Translations under genes and position numbers: made by a program
Source: an uncultured Lachnospiraceae bacterium
Lineage (GTDB): Bacteria; Bacillota; Clostridia; Lachnospirales; Lachnospiraceae
Reading direction: 5' to 3'
Length of the DNA: 45,708 bases
NCBI GenBank assembly: GCA_934292725.1
Contig: CAKQXY010000029.1
Location: 1-45,708, forward strand
The notes under the pieces: generated by a model
Told to the model about the DNA's origin: nothing
The model's input: only the letters and a program-made list of their open reading frames with translations
The model's database searches: none
Part shown: positions 1 to 9,251 of the stretch, in pieces
Numbering within the stretch: position 1 is the stretch's first letter
Layout of the letters: the number at the start of each line of letters is the position of its first letter

Positions 1-1614
1 TACGGATTATTGGATAAAGAATATGTTGCGCAGATTACACCAGAGTGGATGAAAGACAGCGGTATTAAACTGTTTCGCGATGGATTCAATGAGCGGGTAT
101 ATTTAACTTGGAAGAATCAACTTATGACACTTCCTCAGCTTGCAATTGGAAAAGTTATTATGACATCTGATGTAGATATGCTAAGCAGTGCACTTGCAGA
201 TTTGGATGATGATGGAGTTTATGAGGTATATTTTACTGCGAGAGCTAATGTTGGTGGTGATAATTTTTACGCAAATATGATTGGTGTTGCAAGACTTACA
301 GATATGTCGTTTTATTGGGATTTCGATGCACAAGAACAAATGAACCAAAAATCAAAGGTGATGATGCTGACACAAAATGAGAATAATGAGTTAATTTGGA
401 GTGAGGCATCTTATAATAAAGCAGATGATGAAAACAAGAGGACATATTATAATAAGCCTAGTGAGTATGTGTTAACGCCAGTAGATGAAAAAAATGAACA
501 TCCAGTTACATTGTCTGAAGAAAATTTTGTTGTAAGTCCAATTGACTTTGCAGTAACTGGGTCACAAACAGTAAATTCAACTGAAGCGTCAGCAAACTTT
601 AACACATCTGGCTGGTTAATTCCGCCGGGAGGTCCGCGTTGGAGCTGGACAGTAGATGATTTAAAGAAATGGTATGGCGATGCAGCTGAAATTATTTCTG
701 AAGATGAGAGTAAAACTATTGTAGAGATTTCAGATGTCTATATCTGGCAAATTAAGACATCTGTTGTTGCAACAGTAGATGTAGAGGTTGGTGTAACAAG
801 ACTGGATTATAAGATTGCTGATAATGACCGTGATGCTATCTTCAACAAAATGAACAGCACTAATAAAACACATCAGATTTTGGGTGGAACAAAAGAAGAA
901 AATGAAAATATTTCTTACATATGGGCTGGCAAGCAGGCTGCAACATTAGAGGCAGCAATGCAGAGACGTTATCGAGAGATTTGTATGGAGCGTGGTACAT
1001 GGTTAGATATAGAAGAAAAGCGCTATGCAAATCAGATAAAAGCTCAAATGACAATTACAAGTGATGCATGTGAATTATCATTTGAGGGCGAACCAGAAAT
1101 GGTGATTTTGTATCGTGAACTGTTAGACCAATCAAGTGCCGAAACAGAAAAAGTAATAGAGAGTTTCAATCAATTATATAAGGAAGATGGAGATTTTTGG
1201 CTGCTTCAATGGAACTCTGGTCTGACAACAATGAGCGATTATCAATCAATAAATCTTGAAGAAAATAGCGAGGATAAACCGCTTCATGAGATGGCACATT
1301 CAATTATCGAAAATGCACAGCCATATCCAGCAGGCGGATTTGGAGAAGGTTTGTATGACATGGGATTTAGCTTTTTGACACTAAGCTTAAAACAAAGTGA
1401 TAAAGATTTGACACTGAATCTTTATAAAGATGCAAATACAGGTGCAGGCTTTATTCTTAGAGAAGATGGAAGCGGATACATTATGATTGCATTGCAGAGT
1501 GAAAATGCTGCGCAGGTTGGGCTATTCTCATTTACACCATGTGACACTGGAAAAGAATTATATAATAAGACACTGGAGGAAATCAATAAGTACGATAAAA
1601 TTGTAGTACAATAA
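1..1614 (+). CDS. C-terminal part of a large unrecognised protein (5' end outside window)
   Basis: The frame is open from base 1 (first codons read Tyr-Gly-Leu-Leu-Asp) to a TAA at 1612-1614, giving at least 537 residues, so the real start lies left of the window. I do not recognise the family. The visible part is acidic, has no obvious membrane segment, and contains short stretches such as ALADLDDDGVYEVYF near residue 65 that recall FG-GAP/VCBS-like 'state of the data' repeats, plus a Trp/Pro/Gly-rich stretch (WLIPPGGPRWSW) around residue 205. Composition is soluble and Asn/Glu-rich. No terminator follows directly; a hairpin-rich repeat element begins within about 75 bases. Reality of the gene is secure from its length; function is unknown. 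Confidence 0.75.
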   Translation, partial: YGLLDKEYVAQITPEWMKDSGIKLFRDGFNERVYLTWKNQLMTLPQLAIGKVIMTSDVDMLSSALADLDDDGVYEVYFTARANVGGDNFYANMIGVARLTDMSFYWDFDAQEQMNQKSKVMMLTQNENNELIWSEASYNKADDENKRTYYNKPSEYVLTPVDEKNEHPVTLSEENFVVSPIDFAVTGSQTVNSTEASANFNTSGWLIPPGGPRWSWTVDDLKKWYGDAAEIISEDESKTIVEISDVYIWQIKTSVVATVDVEVGVTRLDYKIADNDRDAIFNKMNSTNKTHQILGGTKEENENISYIWAGKQAATLEAAMQRRYREICMERGTWLDIEEKRYANQIKAQMTITSDACELSFEGEPEMVILYRELLDQSSAETEKVIESFNQLYKEDGDFWLLQWNSGLTTMSDYQSINLEENSEDKPLHEMAHSIIENAQPYPAGGFGEGLYDMGFSFLTLSLKQSDKDLTLNLYKDANTGAGFILREDGSGYIMIALQSENAAQVGLFSFTPCDTGKELYNKTLEEINKYDKIVVQ

Positions 1615-1689
1615 CGTTACGTAAATGGGGGCGCCGACAAAGTCACTTCGCCGAGTCCCCCTTCGTGAAACTACCGGGTTGCACCAACT

Positions 1690-1869
1690 AACAGTTCACG
1701 GGCCGCCCATTCGCAAAACCGCACGTTCCGTGCGTCGTTGCTAACCGCAAACAAGTTTGCGCGCAACTTTGTTTTGTTCATGAATGGGCGTCCACTTCGT
1801 CCTGCTGATCTGTCAAATTTCTATGCAAGCATGAAATTTGTCCAGATCTAGCATGACGCGTGAACTGTT
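1690..1869. repeat. Hairpin-rich interspersed element with ACAGTTCACG inverted ends (copy A)
   Basis: The segment is bounded by AACAGTTCACG (1690-1700) and CGTGAACTGTT (1859-1869), a perfect 11-bp terminal inverted repeat. The inside is packed with inverted repeats: GCCCATTC with GAATGGGC, GCAAACAAGTTTGC, and CAAATTTC with GAAATTTG. The right end (AGCATGACGCGTGAACTGT) is the same as in the element at 36572-36655 and nearly the same at 3462-3652, so they share ends but not interiors. It carries no coding capacity and ends 24 bp before the rplY promoter. Bases 1617-1689 before it are also GC-rich and structured but show no recognised feature. Confidence 0.6.
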
Positions 1870-1893
1870 CACAAATTTTTCACAAAAAAACTC

Positions 1894-1922
1894 TTGCATT
1901 TTTGAGTTTGTGGTGTTATATT
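1894..1922 (+). promoter_or_regulatory. Promoter of rplY
   Basis: A -35 TTGCAT (1894-1899) and -10 TATATT (1917-1922) are separated by 17 bp. The transcript would have a leader of roughly 90 nt before the rplY start. The spacing and the flanking words TTGCATTTTTGA and GTGTTATATTACA recur in the promoter at 29052-29080. Confidence 0.7.
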
Positions 1923-2020
1923 ACATACCGAACAAAGGAAATGACCAGACAGGTCAGTTTCTTAACAAAACCTCTTGTCGAAGGCTGCTAAGGAATCAGA
2001 TTTTTGGAGGAAAAGACAAA

Positions 2021-2623
2021 ATGAATACTTTAAAAGCTGAAAAACGAAGCATGGACATCAAAGCAAAGAAGCTCAGAAGAGAGGGATACGTTGTAGGCAA
2101 CGTGTTCGGAAAGAAAATTGAAGGTTCTATCCCAGTAAAGTTTCAGACACTGGAGTTAGAGAAATTCTTAAAGAAAGCACATAAAGGAAGTCAGATCATG
2201 CTTGATGTTGAGGGAACTCAGTATGATGCACTGATCAAGGACGTCGCATATAACCCTGTTGCAGGAAGAATTGATGAGATTGATTTTCAGGCACTTGTAA
2301 GCACAGAAAAAGTTCATTCTGTTGTTGAGGTTATCTTAGAGAATCATGACAAGATTGCAGAAGGTGTACTTCAGGAGAGCCTTGAAGAGATTGCCTATAA
2401 AGCATTGCCGGCAGATCTGGTTGATGAGGTCAGAGTTGATGTTGGTGGCATGAAGATTGGCGATATTATTCGTGTAAAGGATCTTCCAATTTATGCAGAT
2501 AAGAAGATTACTATTATGACAGATCCAGATGCGATTGTAGTAGCATTAAATGCAGCACACAATGCAGCAGTACCTGAGCCAGAGACAGCAGAAGCTGAAG
2601 AAGAGCCAAAGAAGGACGAATAA
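2021..2623 (+). CDS. rplY: 50S ribosomal protein L25, Ctc (long) form
   Basis: This 200-residue protein matches the Ctc/TL5-type L25, which binds 5S rRNA in the large ribosomal subunit. Residues about 1-90 form the L25 RNA-binding beta domain (start MNTLKAEKRS, then the REGYVVGNVFGK segment). Residues about 95-185 are the C-terminal TL5-like domain (PADLVDEVRVDVGGMKIGD), followed by an acidic Glu/Lys tail. The ATG at 2021 is preferred to upstream in-frame codons because GGAGG lies at 2006-2010 and the family begins here. The gene is monocistronic: its own promoter is at 1894-1922 and a strong terminator follows at 2665. Family assignment is firm. Confidence 0.93.
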   Translation: MNTLKAEKRSMDIKAKKLRREGYVVGNVFGKKIEGSIPVKFQTLELEKFLKKAHKGSQIMLDVEGTQYDALIKDVAYNPVAGRIDEIDFQALVSTEKVHSVVEVILENHDKIAEGVLQESLEEIAYKALPADLVDEVRVDVGGMKIGDIIRVKDLPIYADKKITIMTDPDAIVVALNAAHNAAVPEPETAEAEEEPKKDE

Positions 2624-2664
2624 TCCAGAGAAAATCATAAGTGAACAATTAAATGATAAAAAAA

Positions 2665-2696
2665 GGAATGGTCACGAAAATGACCGTTCCTTTTTT
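2665..2696 (+). terminator. Intrinsic terminator after rplY
   Basis: The stem GGAATGGTCA / TGACCGTTCC (one wobble) with a short A-rich loop is followed directly by TTTTTT. It lies between the ends of the convergent rplY and tetR genes. Confidence 0.9.
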
Positions 2697-2719
2697 GCTA
2701 CAAAAAATATGAAAATTTA

Positions 2720-3355
2720 TTACGAAGCATTTTTTGTTTCAATTTGTGCCGGCTGCTGAACCATAAATCCAGCCAGAATTTGGCGTATTACAGTATGGAG
2801 ATAAGGAAGATATTCTTCAACTGATACTGGCTGACCATACAAAATACAGCTGTAACATGTAGAACCAACGAGTTCAATAATCGTAAAGAGCATCAGTTCA
2901 GGCTCTGGACAGACATATGAATTTTTTTTCATCTGTTCAAATATATAATCATAAAACTGTAAAGACTCATCTGGCAGCGTATTTTCAAAAGCTGTTTTAA
3001 AAATTCCCCATGATAAATTCTTGGAAATAAAGGTTAAAAGACCGTGATCATCATTCAGGCGGCCAATGATGTAGTCAGCAACTGCGATAATTTGATCCTC
3101 AAAGCTGTTAAACTTTTGATCCAGCAGTGCATGGTGAGCATCTGCAAATAGCTGACCTGCTTTGTGAGCAATCAGCTTATCCCTCAAATCATATTTATCC
3201 TTAAAATATAAATAGAAAGTTCCCTTTGCAAGGCCGGCATCTGAAACAATATCAGAGATAGTCGTCTTTGCAAAGCCCTTATCGCGAAACAAATCAAAGG
3301 CCGTCTGCAGCAAAGCGTTTTTCTTTTGTTTCTTATTGACATCCACTTTTCCCAT
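2720..3355 (-). CDS. TetR/AcrR-family transcriptional regulator
   Basis: The 211-residue product has a typical TetR N-terminal DNA-binding domain at residues about 8-55: a helix, then TTISDIVSDAGLAKGTFYLYF, the recognition helix pattern of the family. The C-terminal ligand-binding half is unlike any I can name. The ATG at 3355 has AGGAGG about 10 bases upstream. The gene is divergent from the MMPL exporter at 3813; the three TGACCAAAAGTCA-like sites in front of that gene are its likely targets. By analogy with similar pairs it is probably a repressor of the exporter released by a small molecule or lipid; that role is inferred from position. Confidence 0.88.
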   Translation of the reverse strand: MGKVDVNKKQKKNALLQTAFDLFRDKGFAKTTISDIVSDAGLAKGTFYLYFKDKYDLRDKLIAHKAGQLFADAHHALLDQKFNSFEDQIIAVADYIIGRLNDDHGLLTFISKNLSWGIFKTAFENTLPDESLQFYDYIFEQMKKNSYVCPEPELMLFTIIELVGSTCYSCILYGQPVSVEEYLPYLHTVIRQILAGFMVQQPAQIETKNAS

Positions 3356-3399
3356 ACGAGAACCCCTCCTGTAATACTTGTAATTTATCCTAAGCTATC

Positions 3400-3428
3400 A
3401 TTATATCAAGATATTATATAATAGTAAA
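3400..3428 (-). promoter_or_regulatory. Probable promoter of the tetR gene
   Basis: Read on the reverse strand, TTTACT (3428-3423) and TATAAT (3405-3400) are 17 bp apart, about 45 bases before the tetR start codon at 3355. No copy of the TGACCAAAAGTCA site overlaps it. Confidence 0.5.
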
Positions 3429-3461
3429 GGTGTAAATGTTTAAAAACTTGAATCTCAAAAT

Positions 3462-3652
3462 GTTACAGTTCACGGATACCAATATTTACAGCAAAGCCCG
3501 AAGGTGAATGGCTTTCACGAGGCGGACACTTGGAGCAGGTCTTTCAAAGTAATGTATAATAAGAAGGAACATAACAGGAGCCTGCGGAATTTGGTCCGAC
3601 GACGAAACCATTACACCGAAGGGCTTTCGTAGCATGACGAGTGAACTGTAAC
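3462..3652. repeat. MITE-like interspersed repeat, full-length copy B (191 bp)
   Basis: The segment has perfect 12-bp terminal inverted repeats, GTTACAGTTCAC and GTGAACTGTAAC. The interior contains a second inverted pair (AAAGCCCGAAGGTGAATGG against CCGAAGGGCTTTCG). In reverse complement it aligns nearly end to end with 44782-44974, and a deletion derivative sits at 36572-36655. It has no coding capacity. It lies between the divergent tetR and MMPL promoters and separates them by roughly 320 bp. Confidence 0.85.
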
Positions 3653-3676
3653 CTCAAAACCATTATCATACGAAAC

Positions 3677-3763
3677 TGACCAAAAGTCAATTATTAAAAA
3701 CTGACCAAAATTCATTTTATTACCATTTATTTTTCGGATATTTTTAATATTGACCAAAAGTCA
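3677..3763 (+). promoter_or_regulatory. Three TetR-type operator sites upstream of the MMPL exporter
   Basis: TGACCAAAAGTCA occurs at 3677-3689 and 3751-3763, and TGACCAAAATTCA at 3702-3714. Each is a 13-bp imperfect palindrome (TGAC/GTCA arms). The last one overlaps the -35 hexamer of the exporter promoter, where a bound repressor would block RNA polymerase. The likely binder is the adjacent TetR protein; this is inferred from position and symmetry. Confidence 0.75.
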
Positions 3764-3778
3764 GTTTTTACATATAAT
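3750..3778 (+). promoter_or_regulatory. Promoter of the MMPL exporter operon
   Basis: TTGACC (3750-3755) and TATAAT (3773-3778) are 17 bp apart, ending 34 bp before the start codon. The -35 lies inside the third operator-like palindrome. Confidence 0.8.
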
Positions 3779-3812
3779 GCGTAGTGTGAAAAAAAGATAG
3801 GAGATGGTTGCT

Positions 3813-5882
3813 ATGGTTAAAGTAGGAAAATGGATTGCAAAACATAAATATCTGATTATATTGATCAGTATTTTGCTTATGATTCCTTCCGTAATCGGTA
3901 TGGCAAAGACAAGAGTCAACTATGATATCTTAAGTTATCTGCCAGATACGCTTGAGACAATTAAGGGTCAGGATATTATGGTTGATGAATACGGAATGGG
4001 CGCGTTTTCCATGGTTGTCGTGGAAAATATGGAACTAAAGGATGTACAAAAGCTAGAAGATGCGTACAGCGAGATTGATCATGTTAAGGATGTTCTTTGG
4101 TATGATGATGTTGCTGATTTAAGCCTTCCGGTCGAGATGATTCCAAAGGATCTAAGAGAGGCGTTTTTCAAAGGTGACGCGACCATGATGCTTGTGTTGT
4201 TTGACAACACGACCTCATCTGATGAAGCTATGGAAGCACTTACCGAAATGAGAAAGATCAGTAATGATCAGTGTTTCTTAAGCGGTATGACTGGTATTGT
4301 TACCGATATTAAGAACCTGGCATTAAGCGAGATGCCGGCATACGTTGTGATTGCCGCAATTCTTTGCTTCATCGTATTACAGCTATTTACTGATTCGTTT
4401 TTGGTTCCGCTGTTTTTCTTATTAAGTATCGGAATATCTATTCTCTACAACATGGGAACGAATGTATTCCTTGGAGAGATTTCCTATATTACACAGGCAC
4501 TTGTAGCTGTTCTTCAGCTCGGTGTTACAATGGATTATTCCATTTTCCTTCTTAGCAGCTATGAGGAAAATAAAGAACGTTTCCCAGATGATAGGGAGCG
4601 CGCGATGGGTCATGCAATCGCCAATACCTTTAAGTCTATCGTAGGAAGCTCTGTTACGACAATTGCTGGTTTTGCCGCACTTTGTTTTATGACATTCGCA
4701 CTTGGCCGCGATCTTGGTATTGTCAGTGCAAAGGGAGTTGTAATCGGTGTTATCTGCTGTGTAACTGTTCTTCCGGCTATGATTCTTATTTTCGATAAGC
4801 CGATTGAAAAAACAAAGCATAAGCCGCTCATTAAGAGCATGGATAGATTGTCTGGCTTCATTACAAAGCATTACAAGATTTGGCTTGTTATCTTCCTTGT
4901 TCTTTTAGCTCCGGCAATTTATGGAAACAGCAATACAAAGATTTATTACAACATTGCAAAATCTCTTCCGTCCACACTTGAGAGTAATGTGGCAAATGAA
5001 AAACTCGAAGAAGACTTTGATATGAGTGTTCTTCATATGGTTATGATGGATAAGAACATGGATGCAAAGGATAAGCGCGATATGTTAAATGCCATTGACG
5101 AAGTGGATGGTGTAAAGTGGACGATCAGCTTAAATTCCTTAGTTGGTGCAACTATTCCTGATTCTATGATTCCAAAAGATATCAAGAGTATGCTGCAAAG
5201 TGATAACTGGGAGCTTGCGTTTGTATGCTCACAATATCAGTCAGCGACAGAGGAAGTTAACAGTCAGATTGCCCAGATCAATGACATTGTAAAGGTTTAT
5301 GATGAAAATGCAATGGTAATCGGTGAAGCTCCTATGATGAAGGACCTTGAGGATGTAACAAACATCGACCTTCAAAGTGTTAACACTGTATCAATGGCAG
5401 CGATTTTCATCATTATCATGATTATCTTCAAGTCGATTTCACTGCCAATTATTCTGGTAGCAGTAATCGAATTTGCGATAGCAGTCAACATGGCAGTGCC
5501 GTTCTATCAAAACATTAGTCTTCCATTTGTTGCCTCTATCGTTGTCGGAACTATTCAGTTAGGTGCGACAGTAGATTATGCAATTCTGATGACGAGCCGT
5601 TATCAGAAAGAGAGAAGCAGAGGAAAGAATAAAAAGGAAGCTGTCAGTGCAGCACACAAGGCAAGCCTTGAATCCATTATAACGAGTGGTCTGAGCTTCT
5701 TCGCAGCAACATTCGGTGTATCAGCTTATTCAAAGGTTGATATGATTGGTTCCATCTGTACACTTCTTTCAAGAGGTGCATTAATCAGTGTTGTCGTTGT
5801 AGCACTTGTTTTGCCGGCAATGTTCCTGATTTTTGATAAAGTAATTTGTAAGACATCAATTAACTTTCTTGGAAAGAAATAA
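3813..5882 (+). CDS. MMPL/RND-superfamily membrane exporter
   Basis: The 689-residue protein has the duplicated architecture of MMPL-type RND proteins. One transmembrane helix (residues about 10-30) is followed by an extracytoplasmic domain and a bundle of five helices (about 170-330). The pattern then repeats, with a helix at about 360, a second outer domain, and a bundle at about 525-685. Polar motifs inside helices (LGVTMDYSIFLLSSYEE and LGATVDYAILMTSRYQ) carry the conserved Asp-Tyr pair of the family's proton relay. The ATG at 3813 is chosen over 3804 because AGGAG (3799-3803) then has a 9-base spacing. The next gene, 64 bp on, encodes a secreted heptad-repeat protein and is probably co-transcribed. 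Substrate is unknown; lipids or lipid-like compounds are usual for the family. Confidence 0.88.
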   Translation: MVKVGKWIAKHKYLIILISILLMIPSVIGMAKTRVNYDILSYLPDTLETIKGQDIMVDEYGMGAFSMVVVENMELKDVQKLEDAYSEIDHVKDVLWYDDVADLSLPVEMIPKDLREAFFKGDATMMLVLFDNTTSSDEAMEALTEMRKISNDQCFLSGMTGIVTDIKNLALSEMPAYVVIAAILCFIVLQLFTDSFLVPLFFLLSIGISILYNMGTNVFLGEISYITQALVAVLQLGVTMDYSIFLLSSYEENKERFPDDRERAMGHAIANTFKSIVGSSVTTIAGFAALCFMTFALGRDLGIVSAKGVVIGVICCVTVLPAMILIFDKPIEKTKHKPLIKSMDRLSGFITKHYKIWLVIFLVLLAPAIYGNSNTKIYYNIAKSLPSTLESNVANEKLEEDFDMSVLHMVMMDKNMDAKDKRDMLNAIDEVDGVKWTISLNSLVGATIPDSMIPKDIKSMLQSDNWELAFVCSQYQSATEEVNSQIAQINDIVKVYDENAMVIGEAPMMKDLEDVTNIDLQSVNTVSMAAIFIIIMIIFKSISLPIILVAVIEFAIAVNMAVPFYQNISLPFVASIVVGTIQLGATVDYAILMTSRYQKERSRGKNKKEAVSAAHKASLESIITSGLSFFAATFGVSAYSKVDMIGSICTLLSRGALISVVVVALVLPAMFLIFDKVICKTSINFLGKK

Positions 5883-5946
5883 AAAGTAAAGTAACTGGCG
5901 TGCACAATCGTGCAATTCTGATTTAGAAAAATGAGGGTGTTATATT

Positions 5947-8900
5947 ATGAATAGAAATCATATGCTGAAAAGAAAAATGACAGCCGGACTTGCAGTCGGC
6001 ATGGCAGTAGCAGTAGGAAGTGTTCAAATGGTAATGGCCGCTAACACAGCAAATACAAAGGATTCATCAAGCAGTGTATCAAAAGAGGAAACCGTCTATG
6101 TAAATGCAGATGCATCTGGAAATCCACAGCAGATCACAGTATCTAACTGGTTAAAGAATGCAGGCAGTGAAAGCAGCGTTGAGGATCAGTCTGATCTGAC
6201 AAATATAAAGAATGTAAAAGGTGATGAGACCTTTAGTGAGAATGGTGACAGCCTGACATGGAATACAGATGGCAGCGATATTTATTATCAGGGTCAGAGC
6301 AATAAGGATCTTCCTGTATCTGTAAAGTTTACATACTTCTTAGATGGGCAGGAAATGCAGCCGCAGGATCTTGTCGGCAAGAGCGGTCATCTTCAGATCA
6401 AGATTCAGTATACTAACAATGAGAAGAAGAGTGCAAAGGTAGACGGAAAGAATGAGACTATCTACAGTCCATTTGTAATGCTGACTGCAATGATCCTTCC
6501 AGATGATACATTCTCTAATGTCACCATTGACAATGGAAAGGTGATTTCCGATGGAAGCAGAAATATTGTTGTGGGTGTCGGAATGCCTGGTCTTAAGGAT
6601 AGCTTAAAGCTAGACACGATTGATCTTTCAGCAGATGATGACGATAAGAACAGCGAAGACAAAACACTCGATATTGATATTCCGGACAGCGTATCGATTG
6701 AAGCTGATGTAACAGATTTCTCAATGAGTTCTTCTCTTACAGTTGCATTGTCTGATATATTAAAGGATATTGATTTTGATGATGACAGCGCATTAGATGA
6801 CATCAAGGATGCACTCAATGATCTTACAGATGCAGCTACACAGCTTGTTGATGGAACCTCCGATCTGTATGATGGTGTGGAAGAACTTGACGAGAAGTAT
6901 GGCGAGTTTGATGATGGTGTTAAGGAATTAAGAGATGGCACACATGATCTTTCAGATGGCGTTGGTGATCTGAAAGATGGTGTAAATACACTTGCAGATG
7001 GAGCAAAGCAGTTACAAAGTGGAGCAGGTGATCTTGCAAGCGGAGCAAAGACGCTTGACGATGGAGCTGGAAAGCTTCAGAGTGGTTCTAAGGATCTTGT
7101 AAGTGGTGTGAGTCAGCTTGCAAGTGGTGCAACTGTACTTCAAAGTGGAGCAGGACAGTTACAGAGTGGAGCAGGTCAGTTACAAAGCGGAGCAGCACAG
7201 TTACAGAGTGGAGCAGGTACATTACAGAGTGGAATCAATGATTACACAGCTGGTGTCGATCTGTTAAATGCAGGTATTCAGGCAAATCTGTCAAGTGACA
7301 GTGAGTTAAACACGAAGGTTTCTCAGTTTGCTCAAGGAATCAATACACTGGCAGCTGGTGTTAACAGCTATACAGCAGGAACAGATTCATTAGCAGATGG
7401 CGTAACAGCATATGTTGAAGGTGAAAAACAACTTTCACAGGGTGCACAGGCACTGACTCAGATTCAGGGTGCATTAAGCACACTTACTGCAGCACTTGAT
7501 GGAGAGGGTGAGACTACAGAGGATCTTGTCGCAGCATCAAATGCACTGGCACAGGGAACAGCATCATTAAAGGCTTCTTTAGGAACTGATGAGACTAAAC
7601 AGTTAATGACTCTGTTAGACAGCATGCTGACAACTGGAAATGAGCTGATCACAGAAGCAAGTGGATTATCTAGTGTTATGAAAGAGCAAATCGTAACCCC
7701 AGTTCAGGGTATGATGGCAGATGCTGAGTATTTGATGAATCAGATCACGGCAGTACAGAGCTTCACTGCTGAGTTAGCAAAAACAGCAGCAACGGCAAAG
7801 GATACGATTAATGCACAGATCGCCAACGCAAATACAGAGTTATCAAGTGCTGCACAGGGACTGGCTGACAGTGTAAATAATGCAGCAAACGCGCAGATCA
7901 ACAATGCAAATGCGCAGATCGCCAACGCAAATGCACAGATTGACAGCGCAAGAGCAGTTCTTCAGCAGCAGCTTGAAGCAGCAAATGCAGCAGGAAATAC
8001 TGAGCTGGCAGCATCGTTACAGGCAGCAATTAATAGCCTTGGAAATGTAAGTGGAGTAGATGCGGTAAAGGTTGATGCACCAGCATATACCCCAGTACAA
8101 GGAATTGATGGAATAACACTTCCGACATTGAATGCAGATTTGGAAGGTATGGCAGCGAAGGTAGAGAGTATTAAGAATACTTTTAATACTCTTCAGACAA
8201 CTGTTACAGGTTTAATGACCTCACTTACAGATGTACAGACAAAGATAGGCAGTATTACTTCTATGAAAGATCAGATTCCGGCAGCAGATGTCACTGCGCT
8301 TAACACAGGTGTTGATTTACTTGATTCTAATATGAAGAAATTCAATGCAAAAATGGGTGAGTTTTCAACACAAGTTGGTACCTTAAACACTCAGGCTTCG
8401 GCTGGTATCCAGCAGTTGTTAGGTGGTTTTGCACAGCTTGATGCAAACAACGACACCCTTACAGGTGGTGCAGCACAGTTGAAGGCAAACAGTGCTTCTC
8501 TTACAAGCGGCGCAGCAGCACTCCAGACTGGAGCAGGACAGCTGATCGAGGGATTAAATCAGTTAAGCACACAGATGACAGCAGGAGCAGGACAGCTTGC
8601 AGCAAACAGTCAGACACTGCGTGATGGTGCAGCAACCTTAAAGGGCGGCATCGACAGTGCAAAGAGCGGAATTGATACCTTAAAGAGCGGAACTGATACA
8701 TTAAAGGGTGGAACTGATACCTTAAAGACAGGTGCAGATACCTTAAAGAGTGGTGCAGGTACATTACAAAGTGGAATTAACACATTAAAGTCTGGTACAA
8801 GTGCACTTAGCAGTGGTGCAGATACATTGAAGTCTGGAACTAATGATTTGAGAAAGGGAACACTTGACTTAAAGAGTGGTGCACAGACGTTAGCAGATGG

Positions 8901-9192
8901 CGTTAGTGATCTTAAGGATGGTGCAGATACATTATCAGATGCAAGTGATGATGTAGTAGATGGAATCAGTGAGCTTAAGGATGGCGCAGAGGATTTAAAG
9001 GACGGTATGCAGGAATTTTATGATGAAGGAATCAGCAAGATCAAGGATCTGGCTGATGAGAACCTGACAGTAATTCTTGACCGCTTAAAGGCTCTGACCT
9101 CAGATGAGATTTCATATGATACCTACAGCGGCAGAAGTGACAATATGAATGGTTCTGTTAAGTTCATCATTGAGACTGACGAGATCGAATAA
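5947..9192 (+). CDS. Secreted YhgE/Pip-like heptad-repeat protein
   Basis: The 1081-residue protein starts with a signal peptide (KRK then a hydrophobic core, ending VMAAN near residue 33). Residues about 310-440 and 850-1040 consist of tandem DGxxxLxxG / SGAxxLQ heptads, the 'X-X-X-Leu-X-X-Gly' repeats of YhgE/Pip-type proteins. A central Ala/Asn-rich coiled-coil stretch (NANAQIANANAQIDSA, about 650) lies between them. YhgE proteins normally carry a C-terminal set of membrane helices; none is visible here, so this is a soluble or envelope-associated relative. GAGGGTG lies 8 bases before the ATG at 5947. It follows the MMPL exporter by 64 bp with no terminator between. A partner role at the cell surface for that exporter is inferred. 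The repeats make the DNA itself internally repetitive. Confidence 0.8.
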   Translation: MNRNHMLKRKMTAGLAVGMAVAVGSVQMVMAANTANTKDSSSSVSKEETVYVNADASGNPQQITVSNWLKNAGSESSVEDQSDLTNIKNVKGDETFSENGDSLTWNTDGSDIYYQGQSNKDLPVSVKFTYFLDGQEMQPQDLVGKSGHLQIKIQYTNNEKKSAKVDGKNETIYSPFVMLTAMILPDDTFSNVTIDNGKVISDGSRNIVVGVGMPGLKDSLKLDTIDLSADDDDKNSEDKTLDIDIPDSVSIEADVTDFSMSSSLTVALSDILKDIDFDDDSALDDIKDALNDLTDAATQLVDGTSDLYDGVEELDEKYGEFDDGVKELRDGTHDLSDGVGDLKDGVNTLADGAKQLQSGAGDLASGAKTLDDGAGKLQSGSKDLVSGVSQLASGATVLQSGAGQLQSGAGQLQSGAAQLQSGAGTLQSGINDYTAGVDLLNAGIQANLSSDSELNTKVSQFAQGINTLAAGVNSYTAGTDSLADGVTAYVEGEKQLSQGAQALTQIQGALSTLTAALDGEGETTEDLVAASNALAQGTASLKASLGTDETKQLMTLLDSMLTTGNELITEASGLSSVMKEQIVTPVQGMMADAEYLMNQITAVQSFTAELAKTAATAKDTINAQIANANTELSSAAQGLADSVNNAANAQINNANAQIANANAQIDSARAVLQQQLEAANAAGNTELAASLQAAINSLGNVSGVDAVKVDAPAYTPVQGIDGITLPTLNADLEGMAAKVESIKNTFNTLQTTVTGLMTSLTDVQTKIGSITSMKDQIPAADVTALNTGVDLLDSNMKKFNAKMGEFSTQVGTLNTQASAGIQQLLGGFAQLDANNDTLTGGAAQLKANSASLTSGAAALQTGAGQLIEGLNQLSTQMTAGAGQLAANSQTLRDGAATLKGGIDSAKSGIDTLKSGTDTLKGGTDTLKTGADTLKSGAGTLQSGINTLKSGTSALSSGADTLKSGTNDLRKGTLDLKSGAQTLADGVSDLKDGADTLSDASDDVVDGISELKDGAEDLKDGMQEFYDEGISKIKDLADENLTVILDRLKALTSDEISYDTYSGRSDNMNGSVKFIIETDEIE

Positions 9193-9229
9193 TTAAAAAA
9201 CACCATGTACTGCAATGAGCACATGGTGT
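9193..9229 (-). terminator. Terminator of the glycosyltransferase gene (reverse strand)
   Basis: ACACCATGT (9200-9208) pairs perfectly with ACATGGTGT (9221-9229). On the reverse strand the stem is followed by TTTTTTAATT, an intrinsic terminator. On the forward strand the stem is followed by an A-rich tail, so it would stop the upstream heptad-repeat gene less efficiently. Confidence 0.75.
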
Positions 9230-9251
9230 CTGAAAAAATACTATATTTGGA

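Noticed and set aside
1838..2020. Long N-terminal extension of L25
   Set aside because: The extension crosses the promoter and the end of a repeat element. The family start and GGAGG support 2021.
9200..9229. Forward-strand terminator for the heptad-repeat gene
   Set aside because: On that strand the stem is followed by A-rich sequence; the T-run exists only on the reverse strand.
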